This document shows positions 1 through 14,950 of a DNA stretch of 64,000 nt, in pieces. The position numbers were made by a program, and so were the translations under genes. The notes beneath the pieces are model-generated. The model made no database searches. It had not been told where the DNA came from and worked only from the letters and a program-made list of their open reading frames with translations. The stretch comes from Rusavskia elegans (Eukaryota > Ascomycota > Lecanoromycetes > Teloschistales > Teloschistaceae), in assembly GCA_011316305.1 (NCBI GenBank), contig SAUG01000092.1, positions 206,015 to 270,014 of the forward strand. The letters are read 5' to 3'. Each line of letters opens with the position of its first letter. Positions within the stretch are counted from its first letter, which is position 1.

Positions 1-3000
1 ACTACTAAAAAGTCGTATAATAGTAATAAATATAGTCGAATCTCTAATTATTTATAAAATCTAATCTATTTAATTAAGCCGATAAAGCTATAGAAACGAG
101 AGTTATAAAGCTAAAATTAGTGGAAACCTATACTATTATAATAAAGTTTAGTAATTTTTGGGATTTTATAGATTTATCTTTAAATTTATTATTTTCACTA
201 TTTTTACCGTCCTTTTCTTTATCTTTATTTCTATTACTATTACACTTTTAGCGTTTACTACCGCTATTTTTTAATTTTTTTACTATCTAGGCCGTTTTTA
301 ATTTGGAATATAGGTTATAGTAGGTTTCTTTTATATAGCTATTTTAGTTACAGTAGAAATAGTAGTCGACTTTAATAATTTATTTATTTAGATTATTTAT
401 ATATAGAAAAGCTTTAGTTCTAATAGTAATAGATTCAGTACTACTATATTAGCGATACTTTTTATTAATAGTAGTATTAATAATTTCGTCTAGAATAATT
501 ATCTTTTATTTTCGTCTATTTTTATTACTAACAATAATATTATTTTAAGTAAATAAAATCTAGAAGTAGCTAAAAGAGGTACTAAAGCCCCGAAGAAATT
601 TTAAAATAAAAAGATTTTATAAAATAATAATATATATAGCTTAAATTTCATTAGTAAATTTATAGAATTTAGTTATATAGATTTCTATATTTTTAAAAAA
701 AATCATTATAATAAAAGATATCTAGCTAGATATTAAATTCTGTAAATTTACCGATATTATAGACTTTATATTATATCTAGATTTAATCTAATATCTTTTT
801 AGTATCTAATATAATATTTTTAATAAAATTTTTAGTATTATTATATAGGCGCGTTCTATATATTCTTTTTATATTCGGAAATATCCGGGGATAAAAAGTC
901 TTTAATAGCGGTTCGGAAGTTATTAAAAATTTAGTAAGCTATAATACTTTCCTTCTAGTTTTGATAGTCTAAACGAGTTTTAAATTATAGGACTATATTA
1001 ATAAAATAGCCGGAACCCTTTTATTTATTTTATCTATAATATAAATATAAATATATTGCCGAATTTAATATTAGATTAAATTAGAATTCTATAAGAAATA
1101 GCGTTATAGAGGTTCGATATTATAGAAAATCTAGATAGTAAATAGTCTAGAGAAGTAATAATTTCGAGGCCGAATAAATTATTCGGACTTAGAGATATTA
1201 AAAGAGGATCGAAAGCTATAAAAAGATTTAAATTATCTTCGGATATAATAGAAAGAGATTTTAATAGTAGAAAATAATCGGAATTCGGACGTAGATAGCT
1301 TTAGATAGCGAAGTCGATTTACTATTAATTATAGAAATATCTATAGTCTTTAATAGAAAATTAAAAGTTACGGACGATTTAGTTTATCCGAAGATTATTA
1401 GATAGACTATAAAGAAAACGTTATTTAAAATTTTTAAGATTACGAGAATTAGTATAAAACTTTAATAATAACGATATTAATATTATAGAAGTAGATATAA
1501 AGTTTAGAATAGATTAGATAAAACTTCGAAAGTTAAAATAATATAATAATAGTTTTTTGTAACGAGTAAAAGGCTTCGAGTTTTTATATTATTTAGGACT
1601 AGACGATATAGCTAGTAAATCTAAAGCTAGATTTAATAGTTCTAGACTCTAGAAACGAATAGTAGTTAATTTAAAAGTAGTAGGTACTCGTTTAAACTAT
1701 TAGAAAGTTAGAAGATTACGATAGCTAGAAATATAGTCTACTAGCCTAATATTTCATGGAGATTCTAGCCTATACTAATTAGCTAGATAGTCGCTTCCCG
1801 TATTTATTATAATAGTTAGAGCTATCTAGGTTACTATAGCGCCTATATAGGGCTAGAAACGTCTAAAGTTAGCTAGGACTTTATTTATACGATAATTCGC
1901 GGTAGAGTATTTTCTTTTTAGTTTATATACTAGCTCTTTATATTATACGGTAGTAGTAATATATCTATATATAGTAATTAACGACTTAATAGTTCTATCC
2001 GAAAATAAAGAATTTAGTAGTTTAAACGGCCGGAAGTCGTAAAATAGAATAAAAAGGAATATATTTAGCTATTTATAATTTCGGTAGTTACTAAAGTATT
2101 TATAGATAATATAACTATAGACTTCGTCGATCGCTGTATTAGATACTTTATACGGTTTAATAATATATATCGAATTCGGAAAGAGTAAATAGAAAGAAAG
2201 ATTCGATAGTTATTTAAAAGAGCGTTAAATATAAAGATATAATAATCGCGAATAATAATAACTATTATATATTAAATCGGTTTAAACTTCCGAATTTACT
2301 ATCTATTGAAATTATATATATAGAATATTAAACTTAATTTACTAAAATAGACTTTCGCCTGGAAATAGTAGGGCTTTAGCGCCGAAAGCTACGAGATCTA
2401 TTTAGTACTAGTGCTTTTTGCGCTTTAATATAGCTATTATATATAATACGTAATTCTAATATAATACGTACTTCTAATATTTTTTATAGAGTAACTATTT
2501 AGAATAATCGATAGTATATATAGATATACGATAAAAAAGTAGTAATTTTTAAATTATATTCTACTATATAGAGTACTAGATATTTTATTCGGATACTAGT
2601 AAATAATAGTCTTTATTATATTCGGATTATTAGTTTTAATCGAACTTTTATAGATTATTTTATTTAGAATTAGATATTTAAAAAAGTTTATCGTTAGTTT
2701 TAAATAGTATTAGATATTTTACTAGCTTTTTAGAAAGGTTTAAAGATAATATATTAAGAAAAATATTATTAGATTTAATATTTTTAACATTATCGAATAG
2801 ATTGTTAGTTATAGTAATAATATTCTAAAAAAGTTAATAGAAATAGATAATAAAGATTCGATAAATATATTATATTACTATCTCCTATAATACTATCTAA
2901 AAGCGTCTCGACTTTATTTTCGAGGTCTAATATAAAATTTTTACTAGATTTATTAAACTAAAATTATATCTATATATCGTCGATTCGTCTTTTTTTATAT

Positions 3001-5317
3001 TATCTATTACTAGCGTACTATATAACTAATATTAATAATAAAGCTTTCGATTTATAGATATCTATAAGCCGATTTAATATATTCTATATTCGGATATTTA
3101 GAACTATAATTTAAAGGGATTAATAGCGGAAAATTCTATAAAAAAAAACTAAAATTGATAGATAATTATAATATTAAAATATCTAGAATGCTATATTTAA
3201 TCTAATAATATAAAATTTTTATAATAATTTAGAATCGCTTTAAATAAAATCTAAAAGGGCTAATAGAAAGGTATTTATTAATAGCGGAAAATCGAGAATA
3301 GCGATAATAAAAATACCGTTATTATTCTATTACTAAAATCCTAGCTATAGAAAAATATTGGGAAAAGATAATCTAGTATATAAAAAGTTTATAAATAGTA
3401 AATAAAATTTTAATAGAAGATAAAAATTATAAAATTGAAAATTCTATACCGTTTAGTATTTTATATAAAATAGAATAATATAAAAATTATTTAGCGATTC
3501 CGGGAAATTTAAAATTTTAGATTATATAGCGCGCCGGATAGTATATTTTAAAAAGATTTTTATACCGGCCTTTTTAATATATATATAGAATATAGTTAAA
3601 ATAAAAATATTCACTATTTCGGATAATTTAAATATTTTATTCTAAACTACTATTTTCTATTTTCTTATATCTATTTTTATCCCTTTAAAATTACTAAATA
3701 CTATATCAAAATTTCTAAACTTTTATAATTTTAATTATCAATAAAAGATACCGAATAGTAATTATACGTCTTTATTTTAAATATAAATTATAATAAATAT
3801 TAATATTAAATTAGTAATTAAAAGTTTTTAAATACTACTATATCTATTCTAATACTATCTAATAGTATTCTACTAAAACCTTTCGATAACTATTCTCGCT
3901 TCCTTCGTAGTTAAAGTCCTATATATTCGAATAGTAGATAATTAAAGATATAACCTATCTAGAATATTTATAAAAGGTTTTCGATATTTTTATAAATATA
4001 GTATAGATACTATAGTTTAGTAGATAGCGCTAGAGATCTACTAGAAATACTATTAGAACGTATCGAAATATTAAATTAGAAAAATGTAGTCTATAGTATC
4101 TTTAGTAGATATATAAATTATTATAATAATAAGAAAAAAAGAAAAAAAAATAATAAAAGTAAATATAACCTTATATTATTTATATTTGTAAAGTTCTAGT
4201 AGTTCTATTAGCTCTCTAATTATAAATACTTCTAAATATTTTTATATTTTTTTCCTTTTAGATATTTTAATTATAGTTTTTTAGATTTTCTATTATACGA
4301 TTATTTTATTTTCTATATATCTTATTATTTCTACTATTATTTTTAGCCCGCCGTTAAATTTTAAATAAGTTTAAATATTATTTTAATATCTATCTAAAAT
4401 AACTAGTATCAGGTATTAAATAAATTAAATTTCTAGTATCTTTTATCTAGTTCTATAAATAATAGACGTAATTCGAAAAAACTTATATTTTCTAGTAATA
4501 GAAATAAAAGAGGTTCTAGCTATAAAAAACTTTATATAACTATTTTATTTAAAAATATAGTTAATAAAATATCTAATCCGATAAATAAATAAATTCTAAT
4601 TTAGTTTAATTATAAAATATCTATTAGTTTTAATCTTTTTAGTATCCGAATAGTCGGACGATAATTTAAAAGATCTAAAATATCTATGATAGCTATTATA
4701 TATCTATTTACTTTTCTATAAATAAGATATTTCATCGACTTTATTAGTTAAAAAACCTTTGGACTATTATTATTATTATTACCTACTAACTAGTTTTAAT
4801 ACTATTTATCTATAGTTAATTTTATTTATTTAAAACCTTTTTAATATTACTTCTAATAGTAATTCTCTAGACGATAGAAAAGTTAGTAAAGTAGTAATAT
4901 TAGAAAAAGTTAGCTATAACCGGAAGAATAACTAATTTTTTAAAAATAAATCTAAAAGTCTTTTATTCTAGCCTATTTAAAATAATCAGAAATCTATTAT
5001 AATTAAAATATAATTTAGTATTCTTCTATTTAAATACCGCCTAATATTTTTATAATAGAATAATTTCTAGATATCGATATATTTAATTTATTTAGAATTT
5101 AGTAATAATACTATTAAAAAGACTAGTAGTAGATTAGAGTCAAAAAGCCGATTTTATAGAATATAGGTAATTAGAAAAAATATATAATTAATCGGATAAT
5201 AGTAAACTTTTTATTTTTTCATTTTATATTTTAGCAAATTAATATAGTATAAATTTAGAAATAAATAAACCATTAGCTTAGAGTGGAAAATATTTAGAAT
5301 GTTAAACTACTAGTAAA
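1..5317. other. Unassigned RIP-degraded repeat relics
   Basis: There is no gene. In several parts (for example 1,560-2,300) one plus-strand frame runs on with stops almost only TAA or TAG, as expected when CAA, CAG, CGA or TGG codons are hit by RIP. This suggests former transposon coding sequence, but I could not match it to a named family on either strand. The stretch ends at the first hAT-like MITE. Confidence 0.6.
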
Positions 5318-5833
5318 TAGATTGGCCGTCGGGCCGGGTTTCGAATCCGAGTTAAAAGAACCGATCCGATTCGAGTCGGTTCCGCTAAAACGCCAAGCTC
5401 TAGTATAAAAGTATAATTCTAATATAAATTTTTCTCTATATATTTAAAAAAAACTCTAGCCAATGAATTACGCTAGCTAGAAGTGTCGTAGTTAAATTAA
5501 ATATATTATCTAATTGTATTATTTCTATAAATAATTAATAAATCATTGAATTATTTATAATTAATTGAATAATTATTTAATTATATAAAATTAATTATAT
5601 AATCAATTAAATATTATATTATTCAATTATATATAAGATATTACTATATAGAAAAGATTTGGCGAATCGGATCGGATTTTCGTCGGTTTCTACTATATAA
5701 TCCGATCCGACTTTCGGTCCTAGTATCTAGGAACCGACCCGAACCGTTTAACGGATCGGATCGAACCGACTCGCTAAAAATTCGGGTCGGTTTTTAGGTA
5801 CCGACGGGAATCTATATCGAAATAGCCAGTCTA
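5318..5833. mobile_element. hAT-like MITE, copy 1
   Basis: A 516-bp non-autonomous element. It begins TAGATTGGCCGTCGG and ends AGCCAGTCTA, which are inverted termini, and it is flanked by the identical 8-bp target duplication CTAGTAAA at 5,310-5,317 and 5,834-5,841. Subterminal zones rich in CCGATCCGA and GGTCGG motifs surround an AT-rich core carrying the shared phrase CTCTAGTATAAAAGTATAA. There is no coding capacity. The 8-bp duplication and CAG-type ends are typical of the hAT superfamily; the assignment is by structure only. Confidence 0.85.
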
Positions 5834-8800
5834 CTAGTAAAGATTTTTATCTAGTTCTATTTTTCTAGTTTATTCGTATATATTTTTAAGTTCGCTATAA
5901 ATATTATGGATATTACGTCTATAGATTATATTTCTAATAATATATATAATTTTTTTAAAAATATTTATCATTTTAGTTATTTTTTCTAGTATTCTTTTAA
6001 ATAAATAAATAGTTAATAGAGTTTTGTAGTTTATTTTATAGGCCTAATAGCTTAATATAAATTATATTCTAACTAGAATTATAATAAAAGAGCTATAAAA
6101 AATATACTATAAAATTATTATAGTATTTTAAACTAATATAATTTTATATCGAAGTCTAGTAAATTTACTATTACTTTTAATATATTTATACCCCTCTGTT
6201 AATACCAGCTAAAACTATAAAAGAAATCAAGTATAGTATTATATTCTAATTCTAATTTAGACTTTATCTACTATTCTAACCAAAGTATCTAAACGGCTTT
6301 AGTTCTAGCTTCTATCTTTATTATAATAGACCGTATTTCTTTTATTTTAGCGGTCGATTAATACCGTTTAATAGATAATATTAAAATAGTAGTAGGACTT
6401 CGATATAAACGGGCTCTATACTTTAACTTTTTATTTTTTTATAGATTATAGGCGGATATTATATATTACGAAATAGATATTTTCTGGTTTTATAATAGTA
6501 TCTAGCGTTTTCTATTTATAAGATAACTATTTAGTAATTTTATTATCTTACTTTTTATATAGCGGTTTATCTAGTTCTTTAAATATTTATATCTAATATT
6601 CGATCGATTATCTAGCTTATATAATTCTACTTATAATAGATATATACCTTATTATTATAAGCATTTTAATATAGTAGATTCATATTATAATGTTAGTAAA
6701 ATAGTAAAAAAATAATTAATTTTTTATTAAACGTTTATTAGTAGTTTATTAGTAGTTTATTAACCTTTTATTAAAAAAATATCTTATCTATAGGTCGCTA
6801 TAAATATCTATAGTTTACGTATAAACGAAAGTCTATATTAATATAAGATAGTAAACGTATATAATAATAGAAATATTACTATAAATAATTTTTTATATAG
6901 GGCGAAAAGTTTTATAAAAAGAAATATTGAAGATATATTAAAAATTAATTTTAAGTTAACAGAGTATTGATATATCGCTACGGCTAATATATAAATAATA
7001 TTTTATTGATATATCTTCTTTCGACGTATAGGTACCTCTAAAATAGATCTAATATATACCGATATTAGTAGTATACCATAATTTATTAAAAAAAAAGAAT
7101 TATATTTTTACTAGATCGCTTTTTAATCTATAGTTCTAGATAGTATTTTTATTTTTCTAAATAGTATAAAGAATATATTAGCTCGTATTTCTAGCGAATT
7201 TAGTATTATAAAACGAATAGTAATAATAACGTTTATATTCGTTCTATTTAATAGATTTATAAATAATAGATCAATTAGATATCGAATAGATATACTTTAA
7301 TATTATAGTTTAAAAAGACGTAACCATTAAAATTCACTGATAAAAAGTAGATAAAATAAGATAGGTAGATAATCTATAGATAGTAGGCACTAAAAAAAAA
7401 GTAGACCCGAAATATTAAAAAAAACTTTAGTAATAGATTTAATCTAAAGTATTTTTCTAGAATTTAAAACTTTATTAAATATTTTCGAAATAATAATATA
7501 TTTAGACGAAAGTTTAGAATTTTTTTTAGTAGATTTAAAAAATTATATATCTAGTTATTAGATTGTTTTTTAGTACTACTAATATTAATATAATTACCTA
7601 TCTGGATTTATATAATACCGAGTGAATTACTAGACTACTATTTTAAATAAAATTAAAATTAAAATAGAAATAGTTTTATTTTTTTAGACGTCGAAATCTA
7701 TAACTAACTTTTAGTTACTTTTTTTTTCTCTTTCTATAAAAGGGTAAGATATTATATCTAGAAATTATTATTATCTTTATTTTCTTTTCGAAAATACCGA
7801 TAGAATATATTAGTAGATCGAGCCAAAATAATAAAGTAAAAGAAAATAACTTTAAAAAGATAGGCCGAACGGTACTTTAAAGGGCGTAGCTAATTTGGCC
7901 AATATATATTAATATAAAATAAATATTTAATATTACGTAATATCGAGATAATATTATATATTTTATATATTATCTTTATACGTCGTTAGTAATTTACTTT
8001 ATATTTAATAAATATTTTTTATTAATAAAAAACTATATATTAACGCTATATTAAACGTTAAAAGCTTCTAAAAATAGAAAAAGTAACTTTTCGAAATATC
8101 GACCTTTTAGGCCGATACTTCGACTGTTTTTTTCTATATTCCGATTATTTTACCTTATTCGATTAGCTCGCTAAAAGTTTTTAAAGTTTCGAATCTTAGA
8201 GAATTCGAACCTTGGAATAGTTTATTAGCTTATTAAAATAGCTAAATAGGATATTATATAAATTCTAACCGCTAAAATAAATCGTTAAAGTATTTAATAC
8301 CTAGATTTAGTAGTATTTATAGTTTAATCATTTATAGAAGTTATTAATATTCTTTTAATATCTAGTAAATATAATATTTTATAAAACGTTCTGTTAATAT
8401 ACGTTTAAAATAGATTAATTTTTAAAATTATTATTTTACTTTATTTAAAGTAGTTTATAATAGGCGGTTAACGCTATTTTAGCGTTAAGATAATATTAAA
8501 TTAATATTTTATTTTAATATTCCGCTTATACAATTATAACTTGACGTTATAATCTAATATTACGGTAATATTATATGGTCAAATATCAAACGGCCGCTAA
8601 AGTAGTAATCTCGATTTTAAATATAAATATTAAAGATAGAAATCTAGAATTATAGATAATGATATTAAAAAATTTAATTAACGAATATATATTTTAAAAG
8701 GAAAGTAGCTATAATATATATAGACTATTAATAGTAGATTCTAAATAACTTTAGAAACTTTATAATATAAAGGAAAAAGCGGTAATATATAGATTAAAAC

Positions 8801-9260
8801 GCTAGAAAATTAGATAGAATACCCTATTTTATTAAAGCAGATCTCGCGATTATATTCGAAATACTATAAAAAACCCTTTAAATATTTTAGAATATTACTA
8901 ATTTAATATATATTACAGTTTTTTACTATAATAATTAGAGGTTATCTATATAATTTTCAATTTTAAAATTTTATTCTTTTATCGATAATCTTTAGAATAT
9001 CTATTACTATATATCGGTTTATTATAATATTTAGAATCTTTATAGAATTTTTAATCTATCTATAAATAGTTTTTTTTATTTAAAAATTACCCGAAGGTTA
9101 TTAAAACTTTTCGAGCTAATTATATATAGCGCTAGCGAGTTTAACTAGTACTAATAGAATTAGTAGCTGTATAACTATACGGCGGCTAGATTTAGGATTT
9201 TTATATCTATTTTATCTAATTTTTATTATTTTAACGCCTCTTTCTATAAGTTCTAATATT

Positions 9261-9308
9261 TCCTTTCGATACTCTTTTCGATATTTTCTTCGATATTCCC
9301 TTCGATAT
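9261..9308. repeat. 12-bp tandem repeat, four units
   Basis: Four units of about TCCTTTCGATAT. Read on the minus strand, where the frame stays open, they encode a repeated Tyr-Arg-Arg/Lys-Glu pattern, so this is probably a charged coiled-coil segment of a decayed transposon protein. Confidence 0.65.
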
Positions 9309-10012
9309 TCTACCGTTCTAGCTTTCTCTTCTAAAGTTTTAACGAATACTAGATACTATCTACCCTTTTAAAAAAATCTAAATAAATATACTAATAATTA
9401 TTATAAAATTTAAAAAAAATTATCTTTTTTTATCGATAGATAGATTTATTTTAGCTTTTTTTTTTCTTTCTAGCTATAGTCTATAATATTATACTATCGG
9501 TATACTAATATAATTAATAGTTATATAATCTATTATTATCCGGTTTAACTTTCGAGTTCTATAATCTAGAATAGTTTATATAGAACCGAAAACGGTTTTA
9601 AAAATAGTTATTATAGATCTAATATATACTATTACTATAAAAACGATATCTATAGTAGCTAAATTAATAAAATAAAAAGAATAAAGATAATCTATTTTTA
9701 GCTATAGATAAGAAGAATATTTATCTATATACTAATATTATTACTAAATTATTTATAAATTTCTTCTATTTTATATTAGATTTATTCTAATTATAGATAT
9801 AGTATAATACTCTATAACTAATAAACTTTTTAAAACTATCGAAAAAGTTCTAGCTAATAAATATTTATTAATATTTTAAACGACTATAGTAATAAAAAAG
9901 ATTATTTAAAGTTTATAGAAATAGAAAAGTGTTTGGTAAAACTTTAGAATAGACTTTTACTAGAATCTATATTACTATAGTAGAATAAAATTTATAAAGA
10001 ATATAAAGCCGA

Positions 10013-10036
10013 CAATAATAATAATATTAATATAAC

Positions 10037-10107
<71 letters not shown>

Positions 10108-10125
10108 TAATAATAATAATAATAT
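10013..10125. repeat. (TAA)n microsatellite
   Basis: About 110 bp of nearly uninterrupted AAT/TAA trinucleotide repeat with two or three single-base interruptions (ACAATAA). It holds no C or G that RIP could act on. Confidence 0.95.
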
Positions 10126-13100
10126 CGTAAATATTATTTAATCTAAAATAATAGAAACCGAATAGAAATTACTTTCTATATATAGAGATTCTACTACTAT
10201 AATTCTAGAGAATTTAGAAAAAATTCTCTATATTTGGTTAAAAATCTATTATTATAATTTAATATATCTTTTATAATCTAATATTAGTTTACCGGGATTA
10301 AAAACCAATAGTATATCTATTTAATAAATATTTTCGATCTATTAAATAATTTTAATAAAATTTATAATCTTTTTTAATCGATCGCGATATTTAAAAGGTA
10401 TTTTAAAAAGTAATTTCTATTCCTACTATTATAGCCGCGTATTTTTAAATTCAGATTAGAAGAACTATCTATTATAATACCTACTAAAAAATAATAGAAA
10501 TAAAAGATAAAAAAGTTATTAATAGATTTTTAAATCTTTATATATATTTTTAATCTAGTTAAAATTTTCCGAGTTATATTTTTAGTTTAGTAATTTAGTA
10601 ATAAAATATATATTAGTATAGGATGTTTTATTAATATCCAGTTCAAATTTTATTATTTTATAATTTAATTTCTTTCTATTTATTTATATTCTAAGAAATT
10701 TACTAAGTATTTTAATAATATTACTATTTTTCTATTAAATATAGTTTTTTTATAATATTTAGATATATTTTATTTATACTAGCTAGTCTTTTAACGATAT
10801 TTCAGCCGCGTTTTTATATTTAAAAGTTTTATAATAGCGCTTTTTTTATAATTAGTTAAAAGTTTAATACTCTATATCTAGAATATTAATCTAAAAAATA
10901 ATTTCTAATCTAAAATAATTTCTACTTTATATTACTAAAGTATATTATAATTAGAATTCGAAATATTTATTTCGATTATCGCTTTAAAAAGTCTACTATA
11001 AAATTACTAGTTAACTATAATATTTAAATAATCGTTCGTAATACTATTATTTTATTAATAATTTAATTAAATTCTCTATAACTATTATCGTTAATCCAAA
11101 AAAATTAGAATTAGTAATATATAAACGCCTATAGTTAGAGCTTTTTTTATATTAAAGAAATATATCTATATCTTTATTAATCTTTATCGATATATTCGAG
11201 ATATACTATAATATATATAGATTTTTAATCGGAATTTATATTACTATTATAACTTTAGATTAGCGAAAAAGAATGGAAAAAATTAGTTTATTTCTATTTA
11301 ATATATATTCTTTTTTTATCTTTTTATTATTCTATTTATTTAATTATATCGAGATATACTAACGATTTTTTAATTTTAGAACATTATACTAGTAATTCTA
11401 TAGACGTTATTTAAATACCATAATCTAGTTCTAGTCGTTTTAATAAAAGAATTATTCTGCCGATTAATAGTTAAAATATTCTAGTATATATATATATAAT
11501 AGTATTTATTAATATTTAATATCTAATAATTAAATAAAATGATTATAAAACCGTTCGTTAATTATTCTGAAGCCAATATACTATAGTAATATAATAATTC
11601 TGCTATAATATTACTATTAGCGAATAGAAATTATTCTAAATATCTTATCACTAAAAATAAAAGAACCGATTTAATTTGCGATATATATTTTAATAGGCGA
11701 ATTTATTATAGAATTATAGAAATATATAAAAAAGAAAATAAATTAATATAAACTAGTGAAATTAAAGGTAATATTTACTTTAATAGCTTTAGAATAAAAG
11801 CCGAATAGACTCTTTTAATTTATATTATTTTATTATTCGATCTAATATAAAATTATCTATTTAATTCTATATATTCCGAATATACTAGTATTTCGATATA
11901 ATTTTAGAAGGTTAATATCTATTATTTATCAATCTAAAATATTTTAAAATATTAATTACTATTTAGTTACTTTTTAAAACTATTTTTATCTTTTAAACCT
12001 AGTAAAAATATTACTATTTACTTCGTTATTTTTTTATTACAATCATTATAGGCTAAGCTATAATTACTTTTCTATTATTTCTAAAATTATAGAATATAAA
12101 AATATACCTATTTATCTATTATTAATTTCTTTTTTTTCTCTATTTAGCGAATATATTAAGTTTTATTATATTAAAATCTTAAAAGCTACTATAGTTAAAC
12201 ATTTTAGTCGTTTTATTATTAATTATACCGTCTACTACTATAGTAATATCGCTAGAAATAATATTATTATTATTCTAGCTCTAAAAATTCGCTTTATAGA
12301 TTATTTTAACTTCGATTAATATTTTTAAAAAAAATAGGAAATTAATTTAAAGACAATTCAAATATATTATTCTAGCTTTTACTTTAATATTTCGCCGCGG
12401 AATAATTTTTATATCTTATTAACTAGTAATAGTTCTATTTTTCTTTTATTAAAATTTTATTAATTTTTGTAATAAATTAAACTAGGCCGACTATAATAAT
12501 GAAACCTTTTTATAAATCGACTAGTTCGGTAAAACTTTTATTATTAATAATTATATTTTAAAAAAACCTAAAATATTTTTTAATATCTAAAATTGTTTTA
12601 ATATATATAATTTTTTCTATTATATAAATAGTATTTCTAAAGACGTTATTTGAAATATTATTATAATATTTATATACGAAAATAAATATCGATATATTTT
12701 CTAATATTTATATACTTTTTTATTATTTATTAAATATTATTATTATAATATTTATCTAGTTTCTATAAACGTATTAATATTTTTATTCTATAAGCTAATA
12801 TTAATAGTAGCTATTAATTAAAAGTTTTAAAAACTAATAAATATAATATTATTAAATTTCTATTTTAAAAAAAAAGTACGTAATAATATTTTAAATTTAT
12901 TTTTATAGAATTCTATAAGATAGAACCGATATTAATATAAAATATTATAGCTATTTACTAATACTATCCATTTCTTCTAACTATATTACTAACTACTTTA
13001 GAAAAAACAAATATAGATATAGAAATTAAAAAAATAAAGGTAAAAATAGTTAAAAATAAAAAATATTAAAAGCTACTAACTATCGGAATATTAAAAATAT

Positions 13101-14835
13101 ATTATATAAAATAGAACTATAGATAACCGATTAGATTAAACGCTATTATAATAGATATCGATTTTTTTCCCTTTTATAAAAGATATATAAATAGAAATAT
13201 AACGAGTTATATATTATTTTATCTAATATATATTTATATATATTGTAATCTTCGAAGTTTAGTTTTATAGATCTATAAATTATTTTATTTATTAGATATT
13301 TTTTCTATTAGAATTTTATATCATATAGTTAAAGTTTAGAGATTGCTATTAAAATTAAAGTATAGAGATAAAAGTATATACTAGTATTTATTTAGTAAAT
13401 CCTAATATTATATTATATTTAAAGTTAGAAATTTTATTACCGTCTATAAATAACTTAGATATATCGATAGAATCTTTTTATATAATTATATAAATTCTTG
13501 TCGAATATTATTCGTTTATGTAATAATAGTTAAAGGTTTTAGTATAAAATACTAGAATCCCGTTCTATAAATTCTATAAATAAAACTATTAAAAATAGTT
13601 AATTTCATAGAATTACCGGGTATAGATATAAAAAAAAACTATATTATTTCTATATACTAGCGGAAAAGAAATGGAAAAAATAATTTAAAATATAGCGGTA
13701 ATATTATTTTTCTATTTTATAATTTCGATATTTAATTTAAATAGATATTCTATCTAATAGTTAGTATTTTATATATTTTCTAAACTCTCTATTCTTTCTC
13801 TATCGGCGAAGTAATAAATTAAAAAGATATTTTATAAAATAATCGGGTTTTATTACAATAAAAATTATTTTTATTTTTAAAATATTTATTAAAATTTTCT
13901 ATATATTTAATATATTTAGTTTTACCTAATATATTAATCTATAGACTTCTAATCTATAGACCTATAGATTTATAACTTTTCTAAAACTATAGAAAATCTT
14001 TATTATAGAAAATAGAAATAAATATATATCGTATCTTCTATCTTTTTACTATATTCGTTTTTCTACTAGCCGACGAATATTTTCGAATCTTTATCTACGT
14101 CTATCTAGTACTATTTAATATCTCGAAACTATAATCTATATATATAATAAATATATATAATATATATTTTAATCAATTATAAATAAAATTTCTTTATATA
14201 CTTTTTTCTAGTAATTTTTAAATTTATTTTTTCTATCGGCTATAATTCTAGATATGTTAATAGAAAATTTAATATAATTTTTTAAAAATTTAATTTAAAT
14301 ATATTAATACTATCGGCTAATAATAAAAAATACCGCGGTATAGATTATATAGAGTTAATAGTATATAAATAGAGATAATAACGATAACGAAATACTTTAA
14401 TAATAATAATAAAATATAGAAAATAAATTATCTTTTTATATATCTATTATAATTATTAAGATATTATATAACTAACCTACAAAATAGAATTTTTTTTTAA
14501 AATACTATTTTTATAGCTTTTAATTTATCGAATCTTTATTATTATAGATATATATTATAAATATATAATATATAATATTAATATTCTTTTATTAATATTT
14601 TCTATAAAGCGCGTCGTCCGATTACGAGTTATAATATATTATATTATATCTTTTCTAATACGTTAGAATAGAGCTAGCTATCCGGGTTTACTATTTAGAT
14701 ATTATATAGCTCGGCTTTCCCGCGGGCTATCGTTAGATACTCGGCGGCTATTAAATATATATAGCTATATAAAGCGTTTGGATTTAGTAAAAAATAGTAA
14801 AATATTATAGCTTTTCTATAGCTATCTAGTTATTT

Positions 14836-14950
14836 CACTCTATTTTCTTTTTCTCTTCTTTCTACGCTCTATTCCTTTTTTTCCTTTTTTTTTTCTTCCT
14901 TTTCCTTCCTTTTTTTCTCTTTTTTCTTTAGTTTTTTTTTTAGTATCTAT
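14836..14950. repeat. Polypyrimidine tract
   Basis: About 115 bases almost wholly T and C on the plus strand (runs such as CCTTTTTTTTTCTTCC). No associated gene is visible. RIP barely touches such a tract because it has no CpA. Confidence 0.85.

Noticed and set aside
8195..8225. B-box-like GGTTCGAATTC on the minus strand
   Set aside because: No A box, no acceptor pairing and no repeat boundary nearby; a chance match in AT-rich DNA.
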